A DNA stretch of 35,513 nucleotides. It comes from Marinimicrococcus sp033875255. GTDB taxonomy: Bacteria; Pseudomonadota; Alphaproteobacteria; Geminicoccales; Geminicoccaceae. Position numbers and translations under genes: made by a program. Where the stretch lies: positions 1-35,513 of the forward strand of contig JAWZSN010000038.1 in assembly GCA_033875255.1 (NCBI GenBank). The letters run 5' to 3'. Below are positions 1 to 7,671 of this stretch, piece after piece (positions within the stretch are counted from its first letter, which is position 1; each line of letters opens with the position of its first letter). The notes under the pieces are model-generated. The model was not told where the DNA came from. It saw only the letters and a program-made list of their open reading frames with translations, and ran no database searches.

Positions 1-58
1 GGTTGAAGAAACATGAACCGACCGTGGAGACCTGCCGCCCGGACCGTTCACGCCGTCT

Positions 59-1210
59 TACCAATATCCTACCGCTACACCCGACAGCTCACGCGGCATA
101 CCGGACGGTCGGCGGGGAGAAGCAGCTTCTGATCCGCTCCGGCATGCGCTGGATGGTCCGCATCACCGAGCAGATGCCGAACGTCAGCTGGTCCTTGCTG
201 CCGGGCTGCGGCTTTTGCCGCAGCTGCTGCTTGAGGTCGTTGTCGGGTGTTCGTCGGGGTTGTGGTCGGGCGCGTAGGCGGGGAGGTGGAAGAGCTCGAT
301 CTCGTGGTGGTGCGCGGCTGCCCAGGCCTTGACCTTGCGGGCGTGGTGCACCCGGAGATTGTCGACGATGAGGAAGACCTTGCCTTTGGCGTCCTTCACC
401 AGGCGGCGCAGGAAGGTCATGAACAGCCCGGCATTCAATGGCCCCCGCGTAGAGCATGAAGCGCCTCAGGCCGCGATCGCTGACCGCCGAGATCATGCTG
501 CCGCCCGGGCGCCGCGCATAGGAAGTCACCACCGGCGTCCGGCCCTAGGGGACCCAGCTGCGACCGGTCCTCTCGACGTTGCTGACCCCCGTCTCGTCGC
601 CTCAGTAGATCACCGCCCCTCGCGCTTGGCCCGGGCGGCGATCGCCGGCCAGGCCCGCCCCAGCCAGGCCCTGATCGCCGCGGGCGAGCGCTCGCGCGCC
701 CGCAACAGTGGCTTTTTCGGGCTCATCTCCGGCGCCGATGGCCCCAGCGCCGCAGGTAGAGCGGCACCGTCGAGAGGCCGAGCCGGATACCGAACTGCGT
801 CTCGATCAGATCTTGCACCGCCCGGGCCGTCCCCACACCACCCGAGGCATCCAGTGAGCGAACGGCAGCTTCAGCTGCTCCGGCGACGTGTCGGCGATCC
901 AGTCCTGCACCTGCCGGCCCTGCGCCTCGCTCAGCAGCCCCTTGCCGCGCCGCGGCGACACCCGCCGCCCGTCCAGCACCCCGGTGGGCCCAAGCTCGCG
1001 CTGCCGCTTGACCCACAGGTTCACCGTCTGCCGCTGCACCCCGACCAGCCGAGCCACGTCGCTTTGGCTCAGCCGCTCGTGCCTGATCAGCCACAGGACC
1101 CGCCGCCGCAGCGCCTCCTGTGCCGCCCGCCCGATGCTGCGAAAGTCCTGCTGCTTCATGATGAGTACATCGCACGGAGCAAGTGCCTTGTTAGGTAAAA
1201 TGTTGGGGTA
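59..1210 (-). mobile_element. Degenerate IS630-family insertion sequence
   Basis: A transposase relic fills this interval. Both edges carry a similar outward TA-ending sequence: TACCAATATCCTACC reading inward from 59, and TACCCCAACATTTTACC reading inward (minus strand) from 1210. They match at most positions after a 2-base gap. IS630/Tc1/mariner elements insert at TA and have short imperfect inverted repeats, so these are candidate ends. The transposase inside carries several frameshifts and a stop, so the copy cannot move by itself. The exact ends are inferred, not proven. Confidence 0.55.
89..1159 (-). pseudogene. IS630-family transposase, multiply frameshifted
   Basis: DDE transposase relic read on the minus strand in pieces. 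The N-terminal piece from ATG 1159 has a helix-turn-helix (SQSDVARLVGVQRQTVNLWV) and the linker typical of IS630 OrfA. The next piece (around 850-720) continues in another frame with QDLIETQFGIRLGLSTVPLYL. The catalytic part contains GDETGVSNVERTGRSWVP with an in-frame stop just before it (TAG where TGG is expected, about 604). It then continues as SYARRPGGSMISAVSDRG, shifts frame again near 435 to VFLIVDNLRVHHARKV and LPAYAPDHNPDE, and shifts back near 250 to end with PPTVRYAA and a stop at 89. At least four frame changes plus one nonsense codon make it a pseudogene. The order of blocks and the C-terminal VRYAA ending are those of IS630 transposases. Confidence 0.85.
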
Positions 1211-1333
1211 TTAGTAAAGCGCGATGGAGCGGGCGGCGCCGGCGCACACGGGATGCAGCGTGACCGCGTGGACGCGGGCCTCGGGCCGGCTTGCGGTGAC
1301 GATCATGGCGGGTGGTGCCTTCGGTCCGCTCAT
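1211..1333 (-). CDS. Short hypothetical ORF, possibly a truncated gene
   Basis: A 40-codon frame starts with an ATG that overlaps the GST stop (ATGA) and stops exactly at the edge of the IS630 relic. The sequence (MSGPKAPPAMIVTASRPEAR...) is not one I recognise. It could be the start of a gene once co-transcribed with the GST and cut by the insertion. It could also be a chance reading frame in GC-rich DNA. Rejoining the flanks at TA still gives a stop, so an interrupted long gene is not directly supported. Confidence 0.2.
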   Translation of the reverse strand: MSGPKAPPAMIVTASRPEARVHAVTLHPVCAGAARSIALY

Positions 1334-1975
1334 GCTCGTGCCGTCTCGAAGACGGCGAGGTGGTCGCGCATCGCCCGCTGGAAAGCGGGCCGCGCCTCGC
1401 ACCGCGCGACATAGGCTGCAAGGCTGGGCTCGTCGGCGAGCACGGGCATGTTCTTCAAGGGCAGCAGAACGCTCGTCATCACGAGATCGCCGGCGGTGAA
1501 CCGACCTTCCAGATGCTCGCGCTCGCCCAAGGTGGGCGGCGAGGTCGGCCAGCCGCTGTCTTGCGCGCTCCAGGATTTTCGGCCGGCGTGCCTTGGCCCA
1601 TTCCTCGCCCGCCGCGAAGACGTCGATCTCCACGAGCGGCTGCACGACGTTCTCGACGGAGTTCAGGGCCGCGACCATCCAGGCGATGGCCCGCGCCCGG
1701 CCGACCTCGTCGGCGGGCAGAAGGGTCTCGCTGCGGCGTGCCACGTGCAGCACGATGGCGCCCGACCCGAACATCGTGACACCGTCTTCCTCCAGGGCCG
1801 GCACCTGGCCGAAGGGCTGCAGGGCGCGGTGGGCGGAACCGCCCTGCGCCAAGGCATCGATGAGCCGGGTGGTGCAGGAAAGCCCGGCCTTCTCGAGCGC
1901 CCAATGCACCGGAAGGTCGCGCACGAAACCCCGCGCCAAGGCGGGAACCCGGCCGCGTGTCGTAACGGTGATCAT
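1330..1975 (-). pseudogene. Glutathione S-transferase family protein, single frameshift
   Basis: From ATG 1975 the frame reads MITVTTRGRVPALARGFV, then a thioredoxin-like N-terminal half with QVPALEEDG (the cis-Pro VPAL element of GSTs) and GSGAIVLHVA. The helical C-terminal half begins at RAIAWMVAALNSVENV. Near 1533 the frame is lost: the expected HLGEREHLEGRFTAGDLVMT needs a shift of one base, and the total of 646 nt equals 215 codons plus one base. The good reading then runs to the stop at 1330. One inserted T in a CACCTTGGG context explains it. Without it the protein would be about 214 aa, normal for a GST. It is transcribed divergently from a MarR gene, a common arrangement. A sequencing error at this point is the main alternative to real inactivation. 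Confidence 0.8.
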
Positions 1976-2030
1976 GCTACCGTCGGCCGGTTGGCTTGTC
2001 TTGCGGGGGAGAGCCTGCGCGCCGGATGAG

Positions 2031-2040
2031 TCGATATCAA
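2031..2040. promoter_or_regulatory. Candidate MarR operator in the GST/MarR divergent region
   Basis: The near-palindrome TCGATATCAA sits in the 83-bp gap between the divergent GST and MarR starts, in the only AT-richer patch of that gap. MarR proteins usually bind such palindromes in their own divergent promoter. No convincing -35/-10 pair was assigned, and the assignment rests on position only. Confidence 0.25.
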
Positions 2041-2058
2041 CATTTATGCGGAGCAACG

Positions 2059-2499
2059 ATGCGCGAGGATCTGCCGACCGCGATGACGATCGAGGTTCGT
2101 GACCGGTGCGTGTGCCTGCACCTGCAGCGCGCGGCAAGGGCCATCGCCCGCCGCCTCGACGAGGCGTTCCGGCCCTTCGGGCTGACCAACGGCCAGTTCT
2201 CGCTGCTGATGGTGCTCAACCGGCCGAGCCCTCCCAGGATGGGGGACGTGGCCCAGCTGCCGGCGATGGACCGCACGACGCTGACCGCGAACCTCGAGCC
2301 CCTGGAGCGGCGCGGTCTTCTCGCGGTCCGGATCGATCCGGAGGACAAGCGCGGGCGCCGGCTGGAGCTCACGAAGGAAGGCCGGTTGCTCCTGACGATG
2401 GTGTTGCCGGTCTGGCGGCAGATTCAGGCCGAGATCGATGGGAAGCTGGCGTGTCTGGACCCGAACGGGCTGCGTGCGAGCCTCCAAGCCCTGTCGTGA
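2059..2499 (+). CDS. MarR-family winged-helix transcriptional regulator
   Basis: A 146-aa regulator. Residues 13-45 (CVCLHLQRAARAIARRLDEA) form the dimerisation helix. FGLTNGQFSLLMVL is the start of the winged-helix domain. AMDRTTLTANLEPLERRGLL is the recognition-helix region, followed by the wing RIDPEDKRGRRLELTKEGR with the MarR DxR-type signature. The ATG at 2059 is chosen because GGAG lies six bases upstream. In-frame upstream starts (TTG 1996, ATG 2026) would add residues with no family similarity. It is divergent from the frameshifted GST and most likely represses that gene and itself. The ligand is unknown, and with the GST broken the regulator may be left without its original target. 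Confidence 0.88.
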   Translation: MREDLPTAMTIEVRDRCVCLHLQRAARAIARRLDEAFRPFGLTNGQFSLLMVLNRPSPPRMGDVAQLPAMDRTTLTANLEPLERRGLLAVRIDPEDKRGRRLELTKEGRLLLTMVLPVWRQIQAEIDGKLACLDPNGLRASLQALS

Positions 2500-2567
2500 C
2501 CGCGTTGCCGCGGCCGCCGCGATGCTCCCATCCAACCGACCGCGGCAGGAAAGGCGTCCACTGGATG

Positions 2568-2592
2568 GCCGGCCCGGATCTCAGTGGCCGGC
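2568..2592. terminator. Weak hairpin between convergent MarR and livF ends
   Basis: GCCGGCC (2568-2574) pairs with GGCCGGC (2586-2592) in the 116-bp gap where two genes converge. An alternative CACTG/CAGTG pairing overlaps it. There is no T run, so a factor-independent terminator is only a possibility. Nothing else was seen in this gap. Confidence 0.25.
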
Positions 2593-2615
2593 GGTCTCCC
2601 GCAGAGCCCTCCGCC

Positions 2616-3323
2616 TCAAGATACCTCGAGCCATTGCTGGCGGATCTCCGGCCGCTCGCGGAATTCATCGGGTGAGCCGGCGAACGCGATGTGCCCGTGC
2701 CCCATCACCAGGATCTGGTGGGCGACCTTGAGGGCGATGGTGAGCTTCTGCTCGACCAGCAGCACCGCGACGCCGCGCTGCTGGATGTCGAGGATGACCT
2801 CCATGACCCGGTGGACGATCTTGGGCGCCAGCCCCTCGGTGGGCTCGTCGATGAGCAGGACCTTGGGGTTGCCCAGGAGCGAGCGGCAGATGGTGAGCAT
2901 CTGCTTCTCGCCGCCGGAGAGGTTGCCGGCCTTGGTGGTGCGCCGCTCTTCCAGCCGCGGGAAGTAGGCGTACATGTCGGCGATGGTCCAGGCGGTCTGG
3001 CCGGGGCGCGCCGGCTGCAGGCCCATCACCAGGTTTTCCTCGACCGTGAGGTTGGCGAAGACGTTGCGCTCCTCCGGCACGAAGCCGAGGCCGGAACGGG
3101 CCACCGCATAGGGCCGGCGCCCGGCGAGCTCGGTGCCCCCGAGGCGCACCGAGCCGGCGCTCGGCGGCACCAGCCCCATCATGGCCTTGAGGGTGGTGGA
3201 GCGGCCCGAGCCGTTGCGGCCCAGGAGGCTGGCGATCACCGGCTTCTCAATGGCGAAGGAGACGCCGTGGAGGATGTGGCTCTTGCCGTAGTGGGCATTG
3301 AGATCCTCGACCTGCAGCAGCAT
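2616..3323 (-). CDS. livF: LivF-type branched-chain amino acid/amide ABC transporter ATPase
   Basis: A 235-aa cytoplasmic ATPase, the second nucleotide-binding subunit of a HAAT-family importer, which drives uptake with LivG beneath the LivH/LivM channel. Visible motifs are a P-loop at residues 35-43 (GRNGSGRST), the ABC signature NLSGGEKQ, Walker B VLLIDEPTEGLAP (the LivF-typical EGLAP) and the H-loop region replaced by LLVEQ, again LivF-like. The P-loop has arginine (residue 41) where lysine normally contacts the nucleotide phosphates. It is encoded CGC and is not an ambiguity. Some LivF homologues appear to tolerate Arg here, so it is not proof of inactivity. The ATG at 3323 overlaps the stop of livG (ATGA). 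Last gene of the operon. Confidence 0.92.
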   Translation of the reverse strand: MLLQVEDLNAHYGKSHILHGVSFAIEKPVIASLLGRNGSGRSTTLKAMMGLVPPSAGSVRLGGTELAGRRPYAVARSGLGFVPEERNVFANLTVEENLVMGLQPARPGQTAWTIADMYAYFPRLEERRTTKAGNLSGGEKQMLTICRSLLGNPKVLLIDEPTEGLAPKIVHRVMEVILDIQQRGVAVLLVEQKLTIALKVAHQILVMGHGHIAFAGSPDEFRERPEIRQQWLEVS

Positions 3324-4075
3324 CAGGCGGCCTCCTCGCCGAGATAGGCTTCCTGGACGCGGCGGTCGGCGCGGATCTCCTCGGGCGTGCCGGTCGCCAG
3401 GATCTTCCCGTAGACCAGCACCGAGATCCGGTCGCACAGCCCGAAGACCACGTCCATGTCGTGCTCGACCACCAGGAGCGTCTTGCCTTCGGTAAGCTCG
3501 CGCATGAGATCGACCGCATAGGCGGTCTCCTCGCGCGACATGCCGGCGGTGGGCTCGTCCAGCAGGATCACCTCGGCCCCGGTCGAGAGCGTCATGCCGA
3601 TTTCCAGCGCGCGCTGCTCGGAATAGGCGAGGTCGCCCGCCAGCGTGTCGCGGCGGCCGGCGAGGCGGACCCGCTCGACCAGCGCCTGCGCCTCCTCGTT
3701 CACCGCCCGCATGGTCGCGGCGCGGCGCATCAGGTTGAAGCGGATCCCGTGGCGCGCCATCACGCCGATGCGAATGTTCTCGAACACGCTCATTCGCGCG
3801 AAGACGTTGGTGATCTGGAACGAGCGCGAGAGGCCCAGCCGGTTGATGGCGTTGGCGTCCAGCCCGTCGATCCGCCGGCCGGCGAGACGGATCTCGCCCG
3901 AGCTGGGCGCGAACAGGCCCGAGATCAGGTTGAAGAGGGTCGACTTGCCCGCACCGTTCGGGCCGATTACCGCGTGGCGCTCGCCCCTGGCCACCGCGAG
4001 CTCGGCTCCCTGGATGATGCGGGCCGCGCCGAAGGCCTTGTGGACGTCGCGCAGCTCGAGGACGGGGCTGCTCAT
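3323..4075 (-). CDS. livG: LivG-type branched-chain amino acid/amide ABC transporter ATPase
   Basis: A 250-aa ATP-binding subunit of the HAAT importer. The P-loop is GPNGAGKST at residues 38-46. The LivG-typical insertion SRSFQITNVFARMSVFENI lies between P-loop and signature. Walker B is VILLDEPTAGMS and the switch histidine is in VVEHDMDVVF. The signature reads LAYSEQRALEIG, where LivG proteins usually have LSYGEQ; the Gly-to-Ser change is unusual but the rest is intact. Its start overlaps the livM stop and its stop overlaps the livF start, so the three are probably translationally coupled. The preserved GMS element and length agree with LivG rather than LivF. Confidence 0.93.
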   Translation of the reverse strand: MSSPVLELRDVHKAFGAARIIQGAELAVARGERHAVIGPNGAGKSTLFNLISGLFAPSSGEIRLAGRRIDGLDANAINRLGLSRSFQITNVFARMSVFENIRIGVMARHGIRFNLMRRAATMRAVNEEAQALVERVRLAGRRDTLAGDLAYSEQRALEIGMTLSTGAEVILLDEPTAGMSREETAYAVDLMRELTEGKTLLVVEHDMDVVFGLCDRISVLVYGKILATGTPEEIRADRRVQEAYLGEEAA

Positions 4076-5334
4076 GCCGTCTCTCCGCCTTGGGTGTGGG
4101 CGCGCCGCGCCTCGTCCCACAAGGGAGCGATGCGATGCCGCGCGCGGTTGGCCAGCCAGCCGCCGGCGGCCATGGCGAGCAGCGGCACCAGCCAGGTGAG
4201 CGGCGAGAGCGGCTGCCATGCCGTGCCGAGAAAGGGGAAGGGCGGCAGGCCGCCGGCATCGCGGCGCAGGACCGCGTAGTCGCCGGAGAACAGCACCGCC
4301 ATGGACTCGATGACGAAGACGAACCCGGCGGCGACCAGCAGGCCGGCGGCGGTCGCCTCGAGATAGGGCCCCGCCAGCGCCCGCCAGCGCAGCTCGCGCA
4401 TGTGCCGCAGGTGCAGCTCGACGATGCCGCCGATGCCCAGGGGCGCATAGAGCATGACCAGCACGAACAGCACTCCCTGGTAGAGCAGCCAGGAACGGGT
4501 GAGGTCGGAGACGAAAAAGGCGAAGAGGGTGAGGACGGCCGCGCCCACCACCGGCCCCAGGAACACGGTGGAGCCGCCGATGAAGGTGTGCAGCACCACC
4601 TGGGCGGAGACCGGCATGCCGAACGTGGTGTAGTTGGCGACCTCGTTGGAGAAGGCGAGGAGTCCGCCCGCCACGCCCGAGAACATCGCCGAGACCGCGA
4701 ACACCACGAGCCGCGCCTTGTGGGTGTCGTAGCCCATGAAGCGCACGCGCTGCTCGTTGTCGCGCAGCGCCAGGGTCAGCCGGCCGAAGGGCGTGCGGGT
4801 ATAGGCCCAAAGCAGCAGGAGGCAGAGCGCCACCCAGGCGAGGCTCAGATAGTAGACCTCGAGCACGCTGCCGAAGATCAGCCCGCCCCAGGGCATCCGC
4901 ATGGACGACAGGCCGGCCTCGCCGCCGAACATGCCGTCCCATTGCGGCGCCAGCGTGTGCAGCAGCTCGGCCAGGGCCAGGGTCACCAGCGAGAAGTAGA
5001 CGCCCGCCCGCATCGTGGCGAAATAGCCGGCTACCAGGCCCAAAGCGAGACCGGCGAGGCCGCCGGCCAGCGGCAGGAGGGGGGTCGGGACGCCGAGACC
5101 GTCCTCCACCGCCAGCATCAGGTGCAGCGTGGCGAACGCGCCGATGCCGAAGAAGGCGGCGTGGCCGAAGGAGAGCATGCCGCCCTGGCCCATCAGCAGG
5201 TTGAAGCTCACCGCGAAGAGGGCGGCCACCAGCATCGAGACCAGGGTGTTCTGCAGTCCCAGCGAGAGGAAGGGCGGCAGGACCACGAGCGGCAGCGCGA
5301 GGAGGACGAGGAGGAGGAGGTGATGGCGACGCAT
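4072..5334 (-). CDS. livM: LivM-type ABC transporter permease with C-terminal membrane extension
   Basis: A 420-aa inner-membrane permease of the HAAT importer. Residues 1-305 match the LivM core: a hydrophobic N-terminal segment, NLLMGQGGMLSFGHAAFFGIGAF, GSVLEVYYLSLAW, the coupling region RTPFGRLTLALRDNEQRVRFMGYD that contacts the ATPases, and FIGGSTVFLGPVVGAA. LivM is normally a little over 300 aa. From about residue 307 (LHLRHMRELRW) there are about 114 extra residues, with two hydrophobic stretches (AAGLLVAAGFVFVIESMAVL and PLTWLVPLLAMAAGGWL) and a charged tail (RHRIAPLWDEARRAH). The reading frame is open throughout and meets livG in an ATGA overlap, so the extension is real rather than a read-through. 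Three bases separate it from livH. Confidence 0.9.
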   Translation of the reverse strand: MRRHHLLLLVLLALPLVVLPPFLSLGLQNTLVSMLVAALFAVSFNLLMGQGGMLSFGHAAFFGIGAFATLHLMLAVEDGLGVPTPLLPLAGGLAGLALGLVAGYFATMRAGVYFSLVTLALAELLHTLAPQWDGMFGGEAGLSSMRMPWGGLIFGSVLEVYYLSLAWVALCLLLLWAYTRTPFGRLTLALRDNEQRVRFMGYDTHKARLVVFAVSAMFSGVAGGLLAFSNEVANYTTFGMPVSAQVVLHTFIGGSTVFLGPVVGAAVLTLFAFFVSDLTRSWLLYQGVLFVLVMLYAPLGIGGIVELHLRHMRELRWRALAGPYLEATAAGLLVAAGFVFVIESMAVLFSGDYAVLRRDAGGLPPFPFLGTAWQPLSPLTWLVPLLAMAAGGWLANRARHRIAPLWDEARRAHTQGGETA

Positions 5335-5337
5335 GGC

Positions 5338-6279
5338 TCAGCTCCGCTCGCCCATCAGGCCGGCCGGCCGCAGCAGCAACACCACCAGCATCAGCAGGAA
5401 CGGCACGGAGCCGGCGATGGAGCTCACGGTGGTGGTCATGAGACCGCCCACGCCGCGCGCCCACTCGCCCAGACCCACGATGTCGAGAGCGCCGGCCAGC
5501 GACCAGTCGAGCCCGACCGCGAACGAGCTGAACAGGCCGATCAGCAGGGAGGCGAGCAGCGAGCCTTCCAGCGAGCCGAGGCCGCCTACCACCACCACGA
5601 CGAAGACGATGACGCCGAGCTCGAGGGCCATGTTGGGGCTGGTGGGAAAGAAGGCGCCTGCGACTCCCCCGGCCAGCCCGGCAAGGGCGGCGCCGGTGCC
5701 GAACACGCCCATGAACACCAGCGGCACGTTGTGGCCCAGCGCCTCGGCGGTCTGCGGCAAGCGCTCGGCCGCCCGCACCACGAGCCCCACGCGGGTCCGC
5801 GAGAGCAGCAGGTAGAGCAGGGCGAACATGGCGATGGCGGTCCCGCCGATGAACAGGCGGTAGAACGGATAGTCGGTGCCGAAGACCGTGAAGGCGGTGA
5901 AGCGCAGCTCCTCGGGCATCCGGTAGTCGACCGGGAAGTTACCGTAGAAGAGCTTGACCAGCTCCTCGAAGATGAAGGCTAGGCCGAAGGTCAGCAAAAG
6001 CTCGTGGGCGTGGCCGAAGGCATGGACGCGCCGCAGCAGGAAGCGTTCCACCACCACGCCGAGAAGGCCTACCAGCACCGGGGCCAGCAGCAAGCCCAGC
6101 CAGAAGTGGCCGAGGGAGCTCAGCGTGTAGGCGATGTAGGCGCCGAGCATGTAGAAGCTGGCATGGGCGAAGTTCAGCACGCCCATCATGCCGAAGATGA
6201 GCGTCAGCCCGGCCGACACCATGAACAGCAGCATGCCGTAGATGGCGCCATTGAGCACGGAGACGACGAGAAATTCCAT
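5338..6279 (-). CDS. livH: LivH-type ABC transporter permease
   Basis: An inner-membrane permease of about 313 aa, the partner of LivM. It starts MEFLVVSVLNGAIYGMLLFMVSAGLTLIF, followed by GMMGVLNFAHASFYMLGAY (the LivH NxAHGxxYMLGAY region). The coupling loop is RTRVGLVVRAAERLPQTAEALGH and GGLGSLEGSLLASLLIGL lies near the end. About eight membrane segments are visible. ATG 6279 gives the usual MEF start; another in-frame ATG lies two codons upstream (6285), and neither has a strong ribosome-binding site. The gap to the upstream binding-protein gene is about 70 bp, and three bases separate it from livM. Confidence 0.93.
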   Translation of the reverse strand: MEFLVVSVLNGAIYGMLLFMVSAGLTLIFGMMGVLNFAHASFYMLGAYIAYTLSSLGHFWLGLLLAPVLVGLLGVVVERFLLRRVHAFGHAHELLLTFGLAFIFEELVKLFYGNFPVDYRMPEELRFTAFTVFGTDYPFYRLFIGGTAIAMFALLYLLLSRTRVGLVVRAAERLPQTAEALGHNVPLVFMGVFGTGAALAGLAGGVAGAFFPTSPNMALELGVIVFVVVVVGGLGSLEGSLLASLLIGLFSSFAVGLDWSLAGALDIVGLGEWARGVGGLMTTTVSSIAGSVPFLLMLVVLLLRPAGLMGERS

Positions 6280-6351
6280 GAGCATCGCCGTTCGCTGGCC
6301 GGCGCGCCAGGCGGGGCGCACCGGCGGTTGGCGGAGGGGTGTGGGCCGGCC

Positions 6352-7590
6352 TCAGCCGGGCCGCTGCATCTCGCAGCTCTCCTGCACGGGATAGACCGCC
6401 TCGGGCCCGGGAATGGTCTTGACCGGCGCGAAGCCCATGTCGGTGCCGTCCACGGGGTAGGCGGCACCCCTCTCGACCCGCGAGACCACGATCGGCATCA
6501 CCGCCTGGTGGTCCTCCTTGCGGATGGTGACCGGGCCCATCTCGGTCTCGAGGGTGACCTCCTCGAGCGCAAGCGCGATGGCGGTGACGTCGATGCCCTC
6601 GCCGGTCCCCTCGACCGCCTCGAGCGCCTTGCCGAAGGCGCGGGTGGCGATCACCACGCGCGGCTCGAGATAGACCGGGTAGTGGCCGGTGCGGGCCTTG
6701 TAGTCCTCCGGGAACGCCTCGCTGCCGGCTGCAAGGTTGTAGGTGCTCGCCAGGTAATGGCCGAGCGCCGTCTCGCCGGCATTGGCGATGTTGCCGGGCT
6801 GGTCGAGAAAGGCGGTGCCGAAACGCACGTCGAGCCCGGCCTCGCCGGTGGCCTTCATCAAAAGGAGCAGGTCGTTCGACCAGTTGCCGGTGAGCACCGT
6901 GTCGGGCTCGGCCGCCTTGATGCGGGCCACGTAGGGAGCGAAGTCCTGGATCTTGGCCACGTCGTGGAGGGTGGCCTCGACCACCTCGTAGCCGCCGTTT
7001 CCGGCGCGCTCGCGGATGGCCGTCTCCATGTCGCGGCCCCAGCTGTAGTTCTGGTTGATGGAGTAGACCTTCGTCCCGAGCTCGCCGGCCTCGCTCATCG
7101 CCTCGACCAGCGGCCCCACCAGCATCGGCGCCGGGGCCTGGAAGCGGAAATGGTAGAAGTGGCATTTGTCGCCGGTGAGGTCGAGTGCTGCCCCGCCGTC
7201 GTTGATGTAGAGCAGCCTGCTGTCGGGGTTGCGCAGATTGTGCTTGCGCACGTCCGCGGTGAGCTGGCCGGCGGCTGCCGAGGATGAGCCCTGGAAGATC
7301 ACCCGCACGCCGTCGGCCACCGCCTGCTTGAACTTGTCGACGGTGCCGGCGGCGGTGCCGCCATTGTCGTAGAGCAGGATCTCGATGGACTCGCCATTGA
7401 ACCCGCCGCCCCGGTTGATCTCCTCGAGCCCGTAGCGGGCGGCGGTGACGTAGAGCTCGCCCGTGGCGGCGTCGGGGCCGGACATGGGCTCGATGATCGC
7501 AACCTTGAGCGGCTCTGCGGCAGCGGCGCCGGCGAGGCCGGCCAGGCCGAGCATGGCAAGGGCGGTGCCGCCCGCGAGACGTGCAGCCAT
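6352..7590 (-). CDS. LivK-type periplasmic substrate-binding protein (copy 1, proximal)
   Basis: A 412-aa secreted binding protein for the LivHMGF importer. The signal peptide is MAARLAGGTALAMLGLAGLA ending AAAAEPLK. The mature protein begins with the type-I periplasmic fold (LKVAIIEPMSGPDAATGELY), then GFNGESIEILLYDNGG, FQGSSSAAAGQLTADV, SINQNYSWGRDME and DTVLTGNWSNDLLLLMKATG. ATG 7590 is preferred because AAGGTGA lies just upstream; a GTG three codons earlier is possible. It is strongly similar along its whole length to the next gene upstream, so the pair is a tandem duplication. Tandem binding proteins usually widen substrate range for one importer. The ligand is not predictable, though the adjacent BKACE gene suggests a carboxylate or amino acid derivative. 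Confidence 0.9.
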   Translation of the reverse strand: MAARLAGGTALAMLGLAGLAGAAAAEPLKVAIIEPMSGPDAATGELYVTAARYGLEEINRGGGFNGESIEILLYDNGGTAAGTVDKFKQAVADGVRVIFQGSSSAAAGQLTADVRKHNLRNPDSRLLYINDGGAALDLTGDKCHFYHFRFQAPAPMLVGPLVEAMSEAGELGTKVYSINQNYSWGRDMETAIRERAGNGGYEVVEATLHDVAKIQDFAPYVARIKAAEPDTVLTGNWSNDLLLLMKATGEAGLDVRFGTAFLDQPGNIANAGETALGHYLASTYNLAAGSEAFPEDYKARTGHYPVYLEPRVVIATRAFGKALEAVEGTGEGIDVTAIALALEEVTLETEMGPVTIRKEDHQAVMPIVVSRVERGAAYPVDGTDMGFAPVKTIPGPEAVYPVQESCEMQRPG

Positions 7591-7641
7591 TCTAGTCACC
7601 TTGGGAATGAGGAGGGGACGTGAGCAGGGGGCGCGGGGAAG

Positions 7642-7663
7642 GGGCGGAGCCGAAGCTCCGCCC
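7642..7663 (-). other. Intercistronic UUCG-capped hairpin between the two binding-protein genes
   Basis: In minus-strand RNA, GGGCGGAGC and GCTCCGCCC form a perfect 9-bp stem closed by the loop UUCG with a C-G closing pair, the exceptionally stable C(UUCG)G tetraloop. It lies eight bases after the stop of the distal binding-protein gene. No U run follows. Such elements typically protect the 3' end of a binding-protein message or thin out transcription toward downstream permease genes. Confidence 0.6.
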
Positions 7664-7671
7664 GCGGGTGG

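Noticed and set aside
4090..5982. A 630-codon open frame on the plus strand opposite livM/livH
   Set aside because: Its product is low-complexity (His, Gln, Glu, Gly rich) and is the antisense image of two clear permease genes; typical of GC-rich DNA.
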